Positions 8,142 to 17,064 of a stretch of 64,000 nucleotides of DNA are shown here, one piece after another. The DNA lies in assembly GCA_944322005.1 (NCBI GenBank), contig CALUNL010000006.1:1-64000 (forward strand), in the 5' to 3' direction. Position 1 is the stretch's first letter. Each line of letters opens with the position of its first letter. Position numbers and translations under genes: made by a program. The notes beneath the pieces are model-generated. The model was not told the DNA's origin and did no database searches. It saw only the letters and a list, made by a program, of their open reading frames with translations. The DNA is from an uncultured Alistipes sp. (lineage in GTDB: Bacteria; Bacteroidota; Bacteroidia; Bacteroidales; Rikenellaceae).

Positions 8142-9250
8142 ATCGTTGCTGCGGATTCGGGCTTTCGCTCCTCCGCCTTCTCTCTCTCCTGCTGCTGCTC
8201 CATGAGCGAACGGCATATCTCCCCGACGAACCGCGGCCCGTTGTAGATGTAGCCGGTGTATATCTGCACGAGCGTGGCTCCGGCGTTGAGCATTGCCTTG
8301 ACGTCGGCCGGGGTCATGAGCCCGCCCGCACCGATTATCGGATAGGCGCCGTGGCTCCGCTCATATATGCGCGACACCACCTCTATGGCCCGTGCCGTGA
8401 GGGGTGATCCGCTGACGGCACCTCCGCCCGTTGCCTTGATCCTGGACAATGCCTCCCTGTTCCTGATTCCCGCCGGCTTCATGGTGGCGTTGGTGGCCAC
8501 GATACCGTCGAGCGGCGAATCCATCATCAGGTCCACTATCGAATCTATCTCGTCGTTCGAGAGGTCCGGCGAAAGCTTGAGCAGTATCGGCCTGTACTGG
8601 TTCTGCCCCCGTCGGAAGTCGAACAGCGGAGACAGTATCGCGCTTACGGCCTCACGGGTGCGAGGCGTGCACCCTTTAGGCGAGATGTCGTATCCCACGT
8701 TTACGGTGAAGTAGTCGACGTACTGGTAGAGGTTCCGGAACAGTTTCAGATAGTCCGACGTCGCATTCTCCGGAGGTGTGGAGGTGTTTTTGCCGATGTT
8801 GCAGCCTATGATGATGTTCTTCCGCGGCCGGCGCAGGTTGCATATCACCCTGTCGAGCCCCTTGCTCGCAAGCCCCACGCGGTTCACTATGGCGCGTTCC
8901 CCGGGAAGGTCGAACACCCTCGGGCGCGGATTGCCCGGCTGCGGGCGCGGTGTGACGGTGCCTATCTCGACGAATCCGAAGCCGAGAGCGTCGAGCTGCC
9001 GGAACATGTCGCCGTTGCGGTCGAAGCCCGCGGCCATTCCCACCGGGTTGCGGAAACGCAGTCCGAAGACCTCGCGTTCGAGAGACTCGTGCTCCACCGA
9101 GTATATCTTACGCAACAGCCACTCTCCGCCCGGAATCTTGCCTATCACGCGCAGTATGGCGGCTGCGATGTCGTGTGCCCTTTCGGCACCGAGAACGGAT
9201 GAGAGTTTGCGGAGAAGTTTGAACATGGCCGTTTGTGGTTTGTCCTTCAT
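8138..9250 (-). CDS. Divergent class-2 dihydroorotate dehydrogenase-like flavoprotein
   Basis: A 370-residue protein with the class-2 (quinone-linked) DHODH architecture: a helical N-terminal region (about 1-60) and a TIM barrel with FGLRFRNPVGMAAG, EIGTVTPRPQPGNPRPR, NIGKNTSTP, LLKLSPDLS and IIGAGG. Several residues that bind orotate in the family are changed: NRMGFNN is NRVGLAS here (Asn to Ala at 128), the NxSSPNT catalytic loop is NVGYDISPKG (184-193), and AAGLDKDG is AAGFDRNG. FMN-binding parts look intact. A regular class-1B PyrD with PyrK is encoded elsewhere in the window (47647-49324), so this copy may have another substrate or a secondary role; that is inference. It is coupled to cinA by an ATGA overlap. 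Confidence 0.8.
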   Translation of the reverse strand: MKDKPQTAMFKLLRKLSSVLGAERAHDIAAAILRVIGKIPGGEWLLRKIYSVEHESLEREVFGLRFRNPVGMAAGFDRNGDMFRQLDALGFGFVEIGTVTPRPQPGNPRPRVFDLPGERAIVNRVGLASKGLDRVICNLRRPRKNIIIGCNIGKNTSTPPENATSDYLKLFRNLYQYVDYFTVNVGYDISPKGCTPRTREAVSAILSPLFDFRRGQNQYRPILLKLSPDLSNDEIDSIVDLMMDSPLDGIVATNATMKPAGIRNREALSRIKATGGGAVSGSPLTARAIEVVSRIYERSHGAYPIIGAGGLMTPADVKAMLNAGATLVQIYTGYIYNGPRFVGEICRSLMEQQQEREKAEERKPESAATI

Positions 9251-9286
9251 GCGTCACGCAGTGTCCGGACGCATTCGGTTATGATA

Positions 9287-9294
9287 CAAAGATA
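9287..9294 (-). promoter_or_regulatory. -7 box for pyrD-like/cinA operon
   Basis: Minus-strand TATCTTTG, a good match to TAnnTTTG, 37-44 nt before the pyrD-like start codon. No convincing TTTG is seen at the -33 distance, so confidence is moderate. Confidence 0.45.
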
Positions 9295-9328
9295 TTAAAA
9301 GTTTTTCATTTTGTCCATATCTGGACCG

Positions 9329-10327
9329 TCAAAAATACTCCTGGCGGTATGCATAGGAGTTGCGCATGCGTTCGAACTCCTCCGGATGGCGCTTCAGGGC
9401 GAGGCTTTCGCCTTCGATGTCGCAGTAGGCGGCTATGCTGCGGGACATTTCCTCCCATCCGATCTCTTTCGGGACGCTCTTTCCGACTCCTTCCGGGTAC
9501 CAGCCGCAAAGCGGCAGCCCGAACCTGTCGGCAATGGCGTTTACGGCCATCGAAGAGGCGTTGGCCTTGCCCTGGAGCGAGTATCCGGCGATGTGCGGTG
9601 TCGATATTTTGGCCCGCTCCAGCAGGTCGCGGCTGATCTCCGGCTCGTTTTCCCATACGTCGAGCGCATACGGGTGCCCGCTTCGGCAGAGGGCCTCCGT
9701 ATCGATGACCTCGCCCCGCGAGGTGTTGATGACGATCGATCCCGGACGCAGGAGCCGCAGGGTATTCCCGTCGAGCATGTGGCGCGTGGAGGCGTCGAGC
9801 GGAACGTGGAACGTTACGATGTCGGCCTCGCGCAGCAGTTGGCCGAATCCGACGAATCCGAGGTCCCCTTCGCGCTGCTGTCTCGGCGGGTCGCAGCACA
9901 CGACGCGGAAACCCCATGCGGCGGCATATTCGGCGACGAGGCTTCCGACATGGCCGACGCCGACCACTCCGAGCGTCCGCTCCGACGGCGTGAAGCCGTG
10001 CCTTTGCGAAAGATGCGCCAGTGCGGCCCCGACCCACTGCAGTACGCCGCGGGCGTTGCATCCGGCCGACGTGGCGACGCCGATGCCGTGGTCGCGGCAG
10101 TATCCGAGATCGATGTGGTCGAAACCTATGGTGGCCGTCACCACCTGCTTCACTGCGGAACCCTCAAGCAGTGCGGCGTCGCACCGGGTTCGCGTGCGTA
10201 CTATGAGGGCATCGGTGTCGGCCACGTCGGCCGGCGATATGGCCTTGCCGTCGAGGTAGAGCACCTCGGCATACGGCTCGAGTATGCCCTTTATGAATGG
10301 AATGGCGTTGTCGACAACTATTTTCAT
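9329..10327 (-). CDS. pdxB: Erythronate-4-phosphate dehydrogenase
   Basis: A 332-residue D-2-hydroxyacid dehydrogenase-type enzyme of the DXP-dependent pyridoxal phosphate pathway; it oxidises 4-phosphoerythronate. Seen: the N-terminal MKIVVDNAIPFIKG typical of PdxB, ATIGFDHID, the dinucleotide-binding GVVGVGHVGSLVAEYA, the catalytic Arg in NTSRGEVID, Glu in WENEPEIS and His in STPHIAGYSLQGK. The start was placed at MKIVVDN rather than at an upstream in-frame codon that lies across the promoter. It is a single gene, divergent from the ureohydrolase gene. Confidence 0.93.
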   Translation of the reverse strand: MKIVVDNAIPFIKGILEPYAEVLYLDGKAISPADVADTDALIVRTRTRCDAALLEGSAVKQVVTATIGFDHIDLGYCRDHGIGVATSAGCNARGVLQWVGAALAHLSQRHGFTPSERTLGVVGVGHVGSLVAEYAAAWGFRVVCCDPPRQQREGDLGFVGFGQLLREADIVTFHVPLDASTRHMLDGNTLRLLRPGSIVINTSRGEVIDTEALCRSGHPYALDVWENEPEISRDLLERAKISTPHIAGYSLQGKANASSMAVNAIADRFGLPLCGWYPEGVGKSVPKEIGWEEMSRSIAAYCDIEGESLALKRHPEEFERMRNSYAYRQEYF

Positions 10328-10380
10328 GGCTTTGCGTTTACAATGGCGTTGCGATGTGCTCCGTGAGGGGCAAATCGACG

Positions 10381-10388
10381 CAAATATA
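10381..10388 (-). promoter_or_regulatory. -7 box of pdxB promoter
   Basis: Minus-strand TATATTTG, 53-61 nt upstream of the pdxB start. Only a weak TTTC is seen at the -33 distance. It is arranged back to back with the plus-strand box at 10434. Confidence 0.5.
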
Positions 10389-10433
10389 GCCACTAATCGC
10401 AATCGTAGTGAATGAAATGCGATTATTTTTTCC

Positions 10434-10441
10434 TACATTTG
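10434..10441 (+). promoter_or_regulatory. -7 box of ureohydrolase operon promoter
   Basis: TACATTTG matches TAnnTTTG and lies 17 nt before the start codon, giving a very short leader. The -33 element is not obvious. Confidence 0.5.
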
Positions 10442-10457
10442 TGGCAAAATAGATGCA

Positions 10458-11522
10458 ATGATGGAGATAAACTTTTTCGGACTCGGCGGCAATGCCGACG
10501 GCGATAACGACAACGGTTACTATTTCCGGGAACCGACTTCTCCGGAAGAGGCGTCGCTCGTGCTCGTGTCCGCCCCGTGGGGCGTGACCTCCGGCAACGG
10601 CGAGGGATCGGCGTATGCCCCCGACGCCATAATCGACTCTTCGGCGTCGATAGGGCTGTTCGATGCCGTTTCGGGCGTTTCGCTCGGGCGCGCGGTCGCC
10701 ACGGCCGAGATAGATTACGACATTCAGGAGAGCTCGCAGCAGCTCGGGCCCGATGCGGGCAAGGTCATCGCCCACATCGAGGACGGCGGAACCCCTTCGG
10801 GCGAGTATTTCACGCGCAAGATATCGCGGGTGAACGAGGGGTTCAGGCAGATGCACGAAAGCATCTACGGCCAGGTCTCACGTTGGGCCGGGAAGGGCAA
10901 GATCGTAGGCACTGTCGGCGGCGACCATTCGGTGAGTGTCGGCGCGGTCCGTGCCGTTGCGGAGAGCTGCGGCGGTCTCGGCGTCCTGTTTATCGACGCA
11001 CATTGCGATCTTCGCGGAAACGACAGGGTATTCGAGCACTCGCACATGACCGTAGCGCGAGACATCCTCGACGGTGTGCCTTCGGTGGAGCACATGGTGC
11101 AGGTGGGCGTGCGTGATTCGGCCGAGGACGAGGTGGACGCGGCGCACAGCGACTCCAGGGTGTCGCTGTTCCTGGCCGAGACGCTTGCAGCAGGGCTTTT
11201 CGAGGGGCGCTGCTGGGCCGACCTCTGCCGGGAGATCATCGCTCCGTTGCCGCAGAAGGTATATATCTCAATAGATGCCGATGCGCTTGCCATAGAGTGC
11301 TTCCCGCACACCAAACGGCCGGTGGCCGGAGGACTCTCGTTCAACGAGACAACATACCTCATCAACGCCGTTGCCGAATCGGGCCGCGAAATAGTCGGCT
11401 TCGACCTCACGGAGGTGGTGCCTACACTCGAGACGACGACAGATGCCGTCGTGGGGGCGCGCCTGCTCTACAAACTGTGCTGTGCATCGCTCAAAAGCCG
11501 TAAAAACACATCTTCGAAATGA
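10458..11522 (+). CDS. Arginase/agmatinase family ureohydrolase, divergent substrate loop
   Basis: A 354-residue member of the Mn-dependent ureohydrolase family. Metal-ligand motifs are present: GTVGGDHSVS, FIDAHCDLR, a downstream histidine in FEHSHMTVARDIL and the paired aspartates of SIDAD. The segment that normally reads DPxxxPxTGTPVPGG is changed to AIECFPHTKRPVAGG, so the usual Asp-Pro and Gly-Thr-Gly-Thr are lost. The overall fold and the C-terminal GREIVGFDLTEVVP agree with the agmatinase-family proteins of Bacteroidetes. The substrate is therefore uncertain: agmatine, formiminoglutamate or something else. Its stop overlaps the start of the next gene (ATGA). No polyamine or histidine-degradation genes are nearby. 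Confidence 0.85.
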   Translation: MMEINFFGLGGNADGDNDNGYYFREPTSPEEASLVLVSAPWGVTSGNGEGSAYAPDAIIDSSASIGLFDAVSGVSLGRAVATAEIDYDIQESSQQLGPDAGKVIAHIEDGGTPSGEYFTRKISRVNEGFRQMHESIYGQVSRWAGKGKIVGTVGGDHSVSVGAVRAVAESCGGLGVLFIDAHCDLRGNDRVFEHSHMTVARDILDGVPSVEHMVQVGVRDSAEDEVDAAHSDSRVSLFLAETLAAGLFEGRCWADLCREIIAPLPQKVYISIDADALAIECFPHTKRPVAGGLSFNETTYLINAVAESGREIVGFDLTEVVPTLETTTDAVVGARLLYKLCCASLKSRKNTSSK

Positions 11523-12214
11523 GAATCATGAAATCCGTACCGCTTTTTTGCCTGACGGCGGCGCTGTTCGCCTCGTCTTTATGCGGATGCGGCCGCGGCG
11601 GAGGGAAACTCGCCGGCGAGGCCGACTCCCTTTCGTATGTAATAGGACTCAACGTTGCCCACAACCTTATCAGGATGGACTCGACACTCAATGTCGATGC
11701 CGTATGCATGGCCATACGCGACGTATATGCCGGCCGTCCGAAGATGAGCATGGAGGATGCGCGGACATACTTCCTCGCACAGAAGACCTATTTCGTACAT
11801 GAGAGGGCAAAGGCATATCAGGAGCAGTTCCTTTCGGACCTGAGCCGCAAGGACCGTTCCTACGTGAGGACCCGTACGGGCGTCACCTACAAGATACTTG
11901 AGCTCGGCGACCAGAGCATACAGAACATGTCGGTGCGCGATACGGTGCTCTACGCCTATACGCTGACCGACGATACGGGCCGCGTGATTGTGGAGTCGGA
12001 TACGCTGCGCACGGCCTACAGACAGCTTCCCGACGGCCTGCAGGAGGTGGTCAGAATTGCGGGCGACAAGGGCCGTTTCGATGCGTGGCTGCCGTCGAGC
12101 ACGGCCTACGACACAGCCGGGAATGCGGAACTCGGAATCGCTCCCGACCAGCTGCTCAACTACCGGGTGGATATCATACGCATAGACTATTACAATGCGG
12201 ACAAGCGCCGTTGA
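11519..12214 (+). CDS. Degenerate FKBP-type isomerase-like lipoprotein
   Basis: A 231-residue exported lipoprotein (lipobox LCGC, Cys about 24). The N-terminal half carries an FKBP_N-like segment (ADSLSYVIGLNVAHNL, then a helical stretch), and the C-terminal half aligns with the FKBP domain of the next gene (DTVLYAYTLTDDTG, LPSSTAYD, NYRVDIIRID). Most active-site aromatic residues of FKBP are missing: the FD pair is VE, the W of RVIKGW is absent and the GYG loop is changed. It is probably not an active prolyl isomerase and may act as a chaperone or binding protein. Its start overlaps the ureohydrolase stop by four bases. Confidence 0.75.
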   Translation: MRIMKSVPLFCLTAALFASSLCGCGRGGGKLAGEADSLSYVIGLNVAHNLIRMDSTLNVDAVCMAIRDVYAGRPKMSMEDARTYFLAQKTYFVHERAKAYQEQFLSDLSRKDRSYVRTRTGVTYKILELGDQSIQNMSVRDTVLYAYTLTDDTGRVIVESDTLRTAYRQLPDGLQEVVRIAGDKGRFDAWLPSSTAYDTAGNAELGIAPDQLLNYRVDIIRIDYYNADKRR

Positions 12215-12244
12215 TGCGTGCCGCGCGGTTAAAAAGCGTCAAAA

Positions 12245-12276
12245 TTGACACGCTACGGATAAATTTATTATCTTTG
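12245..12276 (+). promoter_or_regulatory. Promoter of FKBP lipoprotein gene
   Basis: TTG at 12245-12247 and TATCTTTG at 12269-12276 with a 21-nt spacer, a good Bacteroidetes promoter. The predicted RNA start is near 12284, about 43 nt before the ATG at 12327. Confidence 0.7.
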
Positions 12277-12326
12277 CCGGGATGAATGGACATTTGACTG
12301 AATGCAAAATAAAACCGATTGAAAAG

Positions 12327-13355
12327 ATGAAGAAGATTTTTTATGCCGTCCTTGCGCTCGTTTGCGCTGTGACGGTTACCTCTTGCTCGAGCAAGGGAAA
12401 TGTTACGACGGGCAGCAAGTCGAAGATGGACTCGCTTTCGTACTGCCTCGGAGCCAACATCGGCTTCGGCGTGAAGTCGGAGATGAAAGACATTCCTTTC
12501 GACCTCGACGTTGTTGTCAAGGGTGTGAAGGATGGTGCTCTCGAAAAGGCCGACCAGACACAGGAGCAGGCCATCGAGGTGCTGCGCGACTATTTCATGA
12601 ACAAGCGCATGGAGCGCAAGGCCAAGCTTGAGGCCGAGAAGGAGGCCGACTCGACGCTCGTTGTCGACTATTCGGCGATGTTCGAGAGCGCCGAGGAGCG
12701 TGACAGCGTATCCTATGCCTTCGGAAACGACATCGGCTGCAACGTCCGTGCAAGCCGCTTCCCGGTACAGACCTACTGGCTTACGAAGGGCCTTGTGGAT
12801 GCATACAACGGAGAGTGCACCGTCGAGGAACCGAAGGTGATGGAGTTCCTGCGCAACTACTTCATGGTTGTTTATCCGGCAAAGAAGGCCGAGCAGTCGG
12901 CCGAGTGGCTCGAGAAGATGAGCCGCAAGTCGGGTGTGCAGAAGACCGAGAGCGGACTCCTCTACAAGGTTGTCGAGGAGGGCGATATGACCGTTGCTGC
13001 CGTCGATGACCGCGACGTGGTTGTCGTAAACTACGAGGGCAAGCTCCCTACCGGAGAGGTGTTCGACTCGTCGTACGAGCGCGGTGAACCTGCCGAGTTC
13101 CCGCTCAACCGTGTGATCAAGGGCTGGACCGAAGGTATGAAGCTCGTCGGCAAGGGTGGCAAGATCAAGCTCTACATCCCGTCGAGCCTCGGATACGGAC
13201 CGCGCGGTTCGGGCCGTATGATAGGCCCTAACGAGGCACTCGAGTTCACCGTTGAGGTTATTGATGTCAAGCCTTACGTCGAGCCGGAGGCTACCGCAGA
13301 GGAGAAGGCCGAGCTGGAGAAGGGCAAGGCTGCCGAGGCGAAGAAGACCAAGTAA
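12327..13355 (+). CDS. FKBP-type peptidyl-prolyl cis-trans isomerase lipoprotein
   Basis: A 342-residue lipoprotein; the start was set at MKKIFYAVLA, giving a signal peptide with lipobox VTSC (Cys20). It has two successive FKBP_N-like segments, each with the pattern DSxSYxxGxxIGxxV (about residues 34-90 and 120-180), then a complete FKBP domain (about 215-310) with the active-site residues in VVNYEGKL, EVFDSS, AEFPLNRVIKGW, SLGYG and LEFTVEV. The C-terminus is a Glu/Ala/Lys-rich tail. It is expected to fold secreted or outer-membrane proteins in the periplasm. It has its own promoter and ends in a shared hairpin terminator. Confidence 0.92.
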   Translation: MKKIFYAVLALVCAVTVTSCSSKGNVTTGSKSKMDSLSYCLGANIGFGVKSEMKDIPFDLDVVVKGVKDGALEKADQTQEQAIEVLRDYFMNKRMERKAKLEAEKEADSTLVVDYSAMFESAEERDSVSYAFGNDIGCNVRASRFPVQTYWLTKGLVDAYNGECTVEEPKVMEFLRNYFMVVYPAKKAEQSAEWLEKMSRKSGVQKTESGLLYKVVEEGDMTVAAVDDRDVVVVNYEGKLPTGEVFDSSYERGEPAEFPLNRVIKGWTEGMKLVGKGGKIKLYIPSSLGYGPRGSGRMIGPNEALEFTVEVIDVKPYVEPEATAEEKAELEKGKAAEAKKTK

Positions 13356-13376
13356 ATCCGCGGTTTCATGCAAAAT

Positions 13377-13406
13377 GAGGGCCGGCTTCGATCGAAGCCG
13401 GCCCTC
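13377..13406. terminator. Bidirectional terminator between FKBP gene and pgi
   Basis: A perfect 30-nt palindrome (13-bp stem, GATC loop; arms begin gagggccggcttc). It lies between the convergent FKBP gene and pgi and can serve both. A short T-rich stretch follows on the plus strand. Confidence 0.75.
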
Positions 13407-13456
13407 TTCGTTGCCGTTGCGGCGCACCGTTACGGCGGCCGCGTATGTTGCGCGGA

Positions 13457-14788
13457 TCAGAGGCGTGCCTTTATGGCCTTGCTCTCCTCCTCGTAGCCCG
13501 GTTTCTCGAGCAGCGCGAACATGTTCCTCTTGTAGGCCTCCACACCCGGCTGGTTGAACGGATTCACGCCAAGCATGTAGCCGCTGATGCCGCAAGCCTT
13601 CTCGAAGAAGTAGATGAGCGCTCCGAGCGACCTCTCGTCGATGCGCGGTATCTCCACGCGGATGTTCGGAACACCGCCGTCGGTGTGAGCCAGGCACACG
13701 CCGAGCTCGGCCATCTTGTTCACCTCGTTCAGACGCTTGCCGGCGAGGTAGTTGAGGCCGTCGAGGTTGTCGGCGTCGGAGTTGACGCGAACCTCGTGGT
13801 CCGGTGTCAGAACCGAGATGATGGTCTCGAACATCGAGCGCTCGCCCTCCTGTATGTACTGTCCCATGGAGTGGAGGTCGGCCGTCAGCGTCACGCTTGC
13901 AGGGTATATGCCCTTGCCGTCCTTGCCCTCGCTCTCGCCGTAGAGCTGCTTCCACCACTCGTTGATGTTCTGCAACTTCGGTTCGTATGAGCCGAGTATC
14001 TCTATTTTCTTGCCGTTGCGGTAGAGCGCGTTGCGCACGGCGGCGTACTGTGCCGGAAGGTTGTCTTCGAAGGCCGTGCCGGCACCCGAGGCGAGCTCCA
14101 TCTCGCGCGCACCGCCGACGAGGGCGTCGATGTCCACGCCTCCCACGGCCAGCGGCAGAAGCCCTACCGGAGTAAGCACCGAGTAGCGTCCGCCGACGTT
14201 GTCCGGAATGACGAATGTCGGGTATCCCTCGTTCGTCGCAAGTGTCTTGAGTGCTCCGCGGGCCTTGTCGGTTATGGCCACGATGCGCTCGCGGGCATCC
14301 TCCTTGCCGTAGCGGCGCTCGATCTCCTCCTTGACGATGCGGAAGGCGATTGCCGGTTCGGTCGTGGTTCCCGACTTGGAGATCACGATTGCGGCCAGCG
14401 AGTAGTCGGCCAGCGCGCCGAGCATCTCGGCCAGATAGTCCTCGGAGATATTCTGTCCAGCGAAAATCACAATCGGGTTGTCGTGCTTCCTGCGCAGCAG
14501 CTCGAACGAGTCGCTCATGGCGTCGAGTACGGCCTTGGCCCCGAGGTACGAGCCGCCGATGCCTATGCAGACCACCACTTCGGCCTTGGCACGCAGTTTC
14601 GCCGCCTGTGCCTTGATGGCCTCAAGCTCTCCGGCGCCGATGGACGACGGGAGGTTGACCCAACCGAGAAAATCGTTGCCGGCACCCTTTCCGGAGTGGA
14701 GCAGTTCGTTGGCCTCTGCGGCCTCGCGCTTCAGTTCCGGACCGATTTCGATGCCGCTTTTGCTGATGTCCAGTTTGATAAGTTCCAT
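13457..14788 (-). CDS. pgi: Glucose-6-phosphate isomerase
   Basis: A 443-residue enzyme of the short bacterial type that interconverts glucose-6-phosphate and fructose-6-phosphate in glycolysis. Seen: [12 protein letters not shown], the sugar-phosphate-binding [14 protein letters not shown], the signature [32 protein letters not shown] and [10 protein letters not shown]. The start [12 protein letters not shown] was chosen over an upstream in-frame codon because it matches the usual N-terminus. It is a single gene, convergent with the FKBP gene and divergent from mreB. Confidence 0.96.
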   Translation of the reverse strand: MELIKLDISKSGIEIGPELKREAAEANELLHSGKGAGNDFLGWVNLPSSIGAGELEAIKAQAAKLRAKAEVVVCIGIGGSYLGAKAVLDAMSDSFELLRRKHDNPIVIFAGQNISEDYLAEMLGALADYSLAAIVISKSGTTTEPAIAFRIVKEEIERRYGKEDARERIVAITDKARGALKTLATNEGYPTFVIPDNVGGRYSVLTPVGLLPLAVGGVDIDALVGGAREMELASGAGTAFEDNLPAQYAAVRNALYRNGKKIEILGSYEPKLQNINEWWKQLYGESEGKDGKGIYPASVTLTADLHSMGQYIQEGERSMFETIISVLTPDHEVRVNSDADNLDGLNYLAGKRLNEVNKMAELGVCLAHTDGGVPNIRVEIPRIDERSLGALIYFFEKACGISGYMLGVNPFNQPGVEAYKRNMFALLEKPGYEEESKAIKARL

Positions 14789-15098
14789 TGTTCTGAGATT
14801 TTGTTGTTTTACCTGCAATTGGAATTACTCCTGCCGCCCGTCGCCGCCGCTTCAGACTCCGTCCGTGTCGGACGGTTCGTGCCGCGGTTACGTACGGCAG
14901 CCGCATGCGGCATTCCCGTACCGCATTCTGTCGGCTCGCAAAAGTAACTAAAAATTCCCGAAAAAACATAAAAAGTTATCCATCTTTTTCCTATATTTGC
15001 ACGGATATGTGGGGTCGGGTGCACGACGAATCCGCTTCGCGGTGCATCCGTCTGACTGTCACCATATTTACTTAATCATTTTCATCAGGCAGAAACTT
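14789..15098. other. Divergent intergenic region pgi / mreB
   Basis: No gene is seen in this 310-nt stretch. It holds a 7-bp hairpin (ccgtccg tgt cggacgg, 14859-14875) in the pgi leader, an AT-rich stretch (14940-14998) and a plus-strand -7 box TATATTTG at 14993-15000 that probably drives the mre operon with a leader near 90 nt. A minus-strand box for pgi is only poorly matched (TACTTTTTG, one base too long). Confidence 0.5.
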
Positions 15099-16118
15099 AT
15101 GGGACTGTTTTCACTGACACAGGAACTGGCCATCGACCTGGGAACGGCCAATACGCTGATTGTCCATAACGACGAAGTAGTGGTGGACGAGCCGTCCATC
15201 GTCGCCATAGACGCGCATTCGGGAGAGCTTGTGGCTCTCGGCGAGGAGGCCAGCCGCATGCACGAGAGAACCAATCCGAACATCCGCACCATCCGTCCGC
15301 TCAAGGACGGAGTGATAGCCGACTTCAACGCCACCGAGCTCATGCTCCGCGGAATGATCCGCAAGATCAAGACCTCGGGATCGCTCTTCGCGCCGTCGCT
15401 CAAGATGGTGATATGCATACCTTCGGGTTCGACCAATGTCGAGATCCGTGCCGTGCGCGACTCGGCCGAGCATGCCGGCGGACGCGAGGTGTCGATGATA
15501 TACGAGCCTATGGCCGCAGCCCTGGGCGCCGGACTCGACGTCGAGGCGCCGGAGGGCAACATGGTCATCGACATCGGCGGCGGAACCTCCGAGATCGCCT
15601 GCATATCGCTCGGCGGCATCGTATGCTCGGAGTCGATAAACGTTGCCGGCGATGTCTTTACGGCCGACATCCAGAACTACGTGCGCCAGCAGCACAACAT
15701 CCGCATCGGAGAGCGTACGGCCGAGGCCATAAAGTGCAAGATCGGAGCCGCCATACCGGAGCTGGAGGACGAGCCGGAGGATTATGTCGTAACCGGCCCG
15801 AGCATCCTCACGGCGCTCCCGCAGACCGTGTCGCTCAGCTACAACGAGATCGCATACGCACTCGACAGGTCGCTCGTGAAGCTCGACGCCGCACTGATGA
15901 AGGTGCTCGAGAACATGCCGCCGGAGCTCTACTCCGACGTTGTGCGCAACGGCGTCTACCTGGCCGGCGGAGGAGCCCTCATAAAGGGCCTCGACAAGCG
16001 TCTGTCGGAGAAGACAGGCATTCCGTTCCATATAGCCGACGACCCGTTGAGGGCCATCGTGCGCGGAACGAGCATCGCCCTCAAGAACATCAACAGGTTC
16101 TCGTTCCTGATGCGTTGA
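15099..16118 (+). CDS. mreB: Rod-shape-determining actin-like protein MreB
   Basis: A 339-residue bacterial actin. Seen: the phosphate-1 loop LAIDLGTANTLI, IYEPMAAALGAGLDV, the phosphate-2 loop MVIDIGGGTSEIA and the adenosine motif VYLAGGGALIKGLD. It polymerises under the inner membrane and organises the cell-elongation machinery. The start MGLFSLTQE follows the family; an upstream in-frame codon lies in the leader. It is the first gene of a five-gene elongasome operon. Confidence 0.97.
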   Translation: MGLFSLTQELAIDLGTANTLIVHNDEVVVDEPSIVAIDAHSGELVALGEEASRMHERTNPNIRTIRPLKDGVIADFNATELMLRGMIRKIKTSGSLFAPSLKMVICIPSGSTNVEIRAVRDSAEHAGGREVSMIYEPMAAALGAGLDVEAPEGNMVIDIGGGTSEIACISLGGIVCSESINVAGDVFTADIQNYVRQQHNIRIGERTAEAIKCKIGAAIPELEDEPEDYVVTGPSILTALPQTVSLSYNEIAYALDRSLVKLDAALMKVLENMPPELYSDVVRNGVYLAGGGALIKGLDKRLSEKTGIPFHIADDPLRAIVRGTSIALKNINRFSFLMR

Positions 16119-16164
16119 CGCACATCCGTCCGGTGCCGGCGTGCGCCGAAACGTATGAAACAAC

Positions 16165-17022
16165 ATGTACAAGCTTATCTATTTCATACGCAGGACATTC
16201 GTAGCGGTAATCTTCATCGTGCTGGAGATTGCCGCCATACGTTATTATGCCTACTCGACGCCATATACGCAGGCGCGCCTGCTGACCCTCTCCAACGGTG
16301 TGGTCGGGGCTGCGGACGGACTGTTCAACAATATCGGCGAGTACTTCTCGCTGCGCCGTGAGAATATCCGGCTGACGGCACGCGTGGCCGAACTCGAGAA
16401 TCGTCTCGACGCCTATCGCGGCATCATGCCGGCGGAGACGGACTCGCTTGCACCGCATACGTTCGAGTATATGCCGGCGCGCGTCATCTCCAACTCCGTA
16501 AACCGTGCAAGGAACTTCATAACGCTCGACAAGGGATTCGCCGACGGCGTCTGCATCGACATGGCGGTGCTCTCACCGGAGGGGTTTGCCGTGGGCTACG
16601 TCGTGAACTGCTCGGAGAACTATTCGGTGGCGATGACGCTTCTGAATACCGACTTCAAGACGGGCGGCAAGCTCGCCGACGACGGCAATTTCGGTTCCAT
16701 ACACTGGGGCGGCGGCAATCCGCACATCGTCGATTTCGACGAGGTGCCGAAGTATGCCGAGGTCAAGGCCGGAGACATGGTGACCACGACGGGATTCTCC
16801 TACTACTTCCCGGCCGACGTGCCGATAGGCGTCGTCGAGGAGTATACGCTGAACCCCACGCGCACGACATACGACATACGGGTGAGGCTGTCGGCCGACA
16901 TGCCGAGGCTCTACAACGTCATCCTCGTGAACAATACCGCGTCCGGCGAACTCCGGACACTCGATACCGAAAACCCTTCACCCGCCGCCGACCGCCCGGC
17001 CGACACGGAGATGAAGGAGTAA
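16165..17022 (+). CDS. mreC: Rod-shape-determining protein MreC
   Basis: A 285-residue membrane-anchored periplasmic protein. A short cytoplasmic N-terminus and one transmembrane segment (about 10-30) lead into a helical coiled-coil region (ENIRLTARVAELENRLDAYR), then the beta-rich MreC domain (ITLDKGFADGVCIDMAVLSPEG, INTLLNTDFKTGGKL-like). It links MreB filaments to peptidoglycan synthases. It lies 46 nt after mreB; the C-terminal tail is Pro/Asp/Glu rich. Confidence 0.95.
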   Translation: MYKLIYFIRRTFVAVIFIVLEIAAIRYYAYSTPYTQARLLTLSNGVVGAADGLFNNIGEYFSLRRENIRLTARVAELENRLDAYRGIMPAETDSLAPHTFEYMPARVISNSVNRARNFITLDKGFADGVCIDMAVLSPEGFAVGYVVNCSENYSVAMTLLNTDFKTGGKLADDGNFGSIHWGGGNPHIVDFDEVPKYAEVKAGDMVTTTGFSYYFPADVPIGVVEEYTLNPTRTTYDIRVRLSADMPRLYNVILVNNTASGELRTLDTENPSPAADRPADTEMKE

Positions 17023-17064
17023 CCGTGACGGAGACCTCCGGTTTGCCGCACTTATGGTGATGAA

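Noticed and set aside
12174-13958. Minus-strand frame of 594 codons opposite the FKBP gene and into pgi
   Set aside because: It crosses a terminator palindrome and two real genes and has no known domain.
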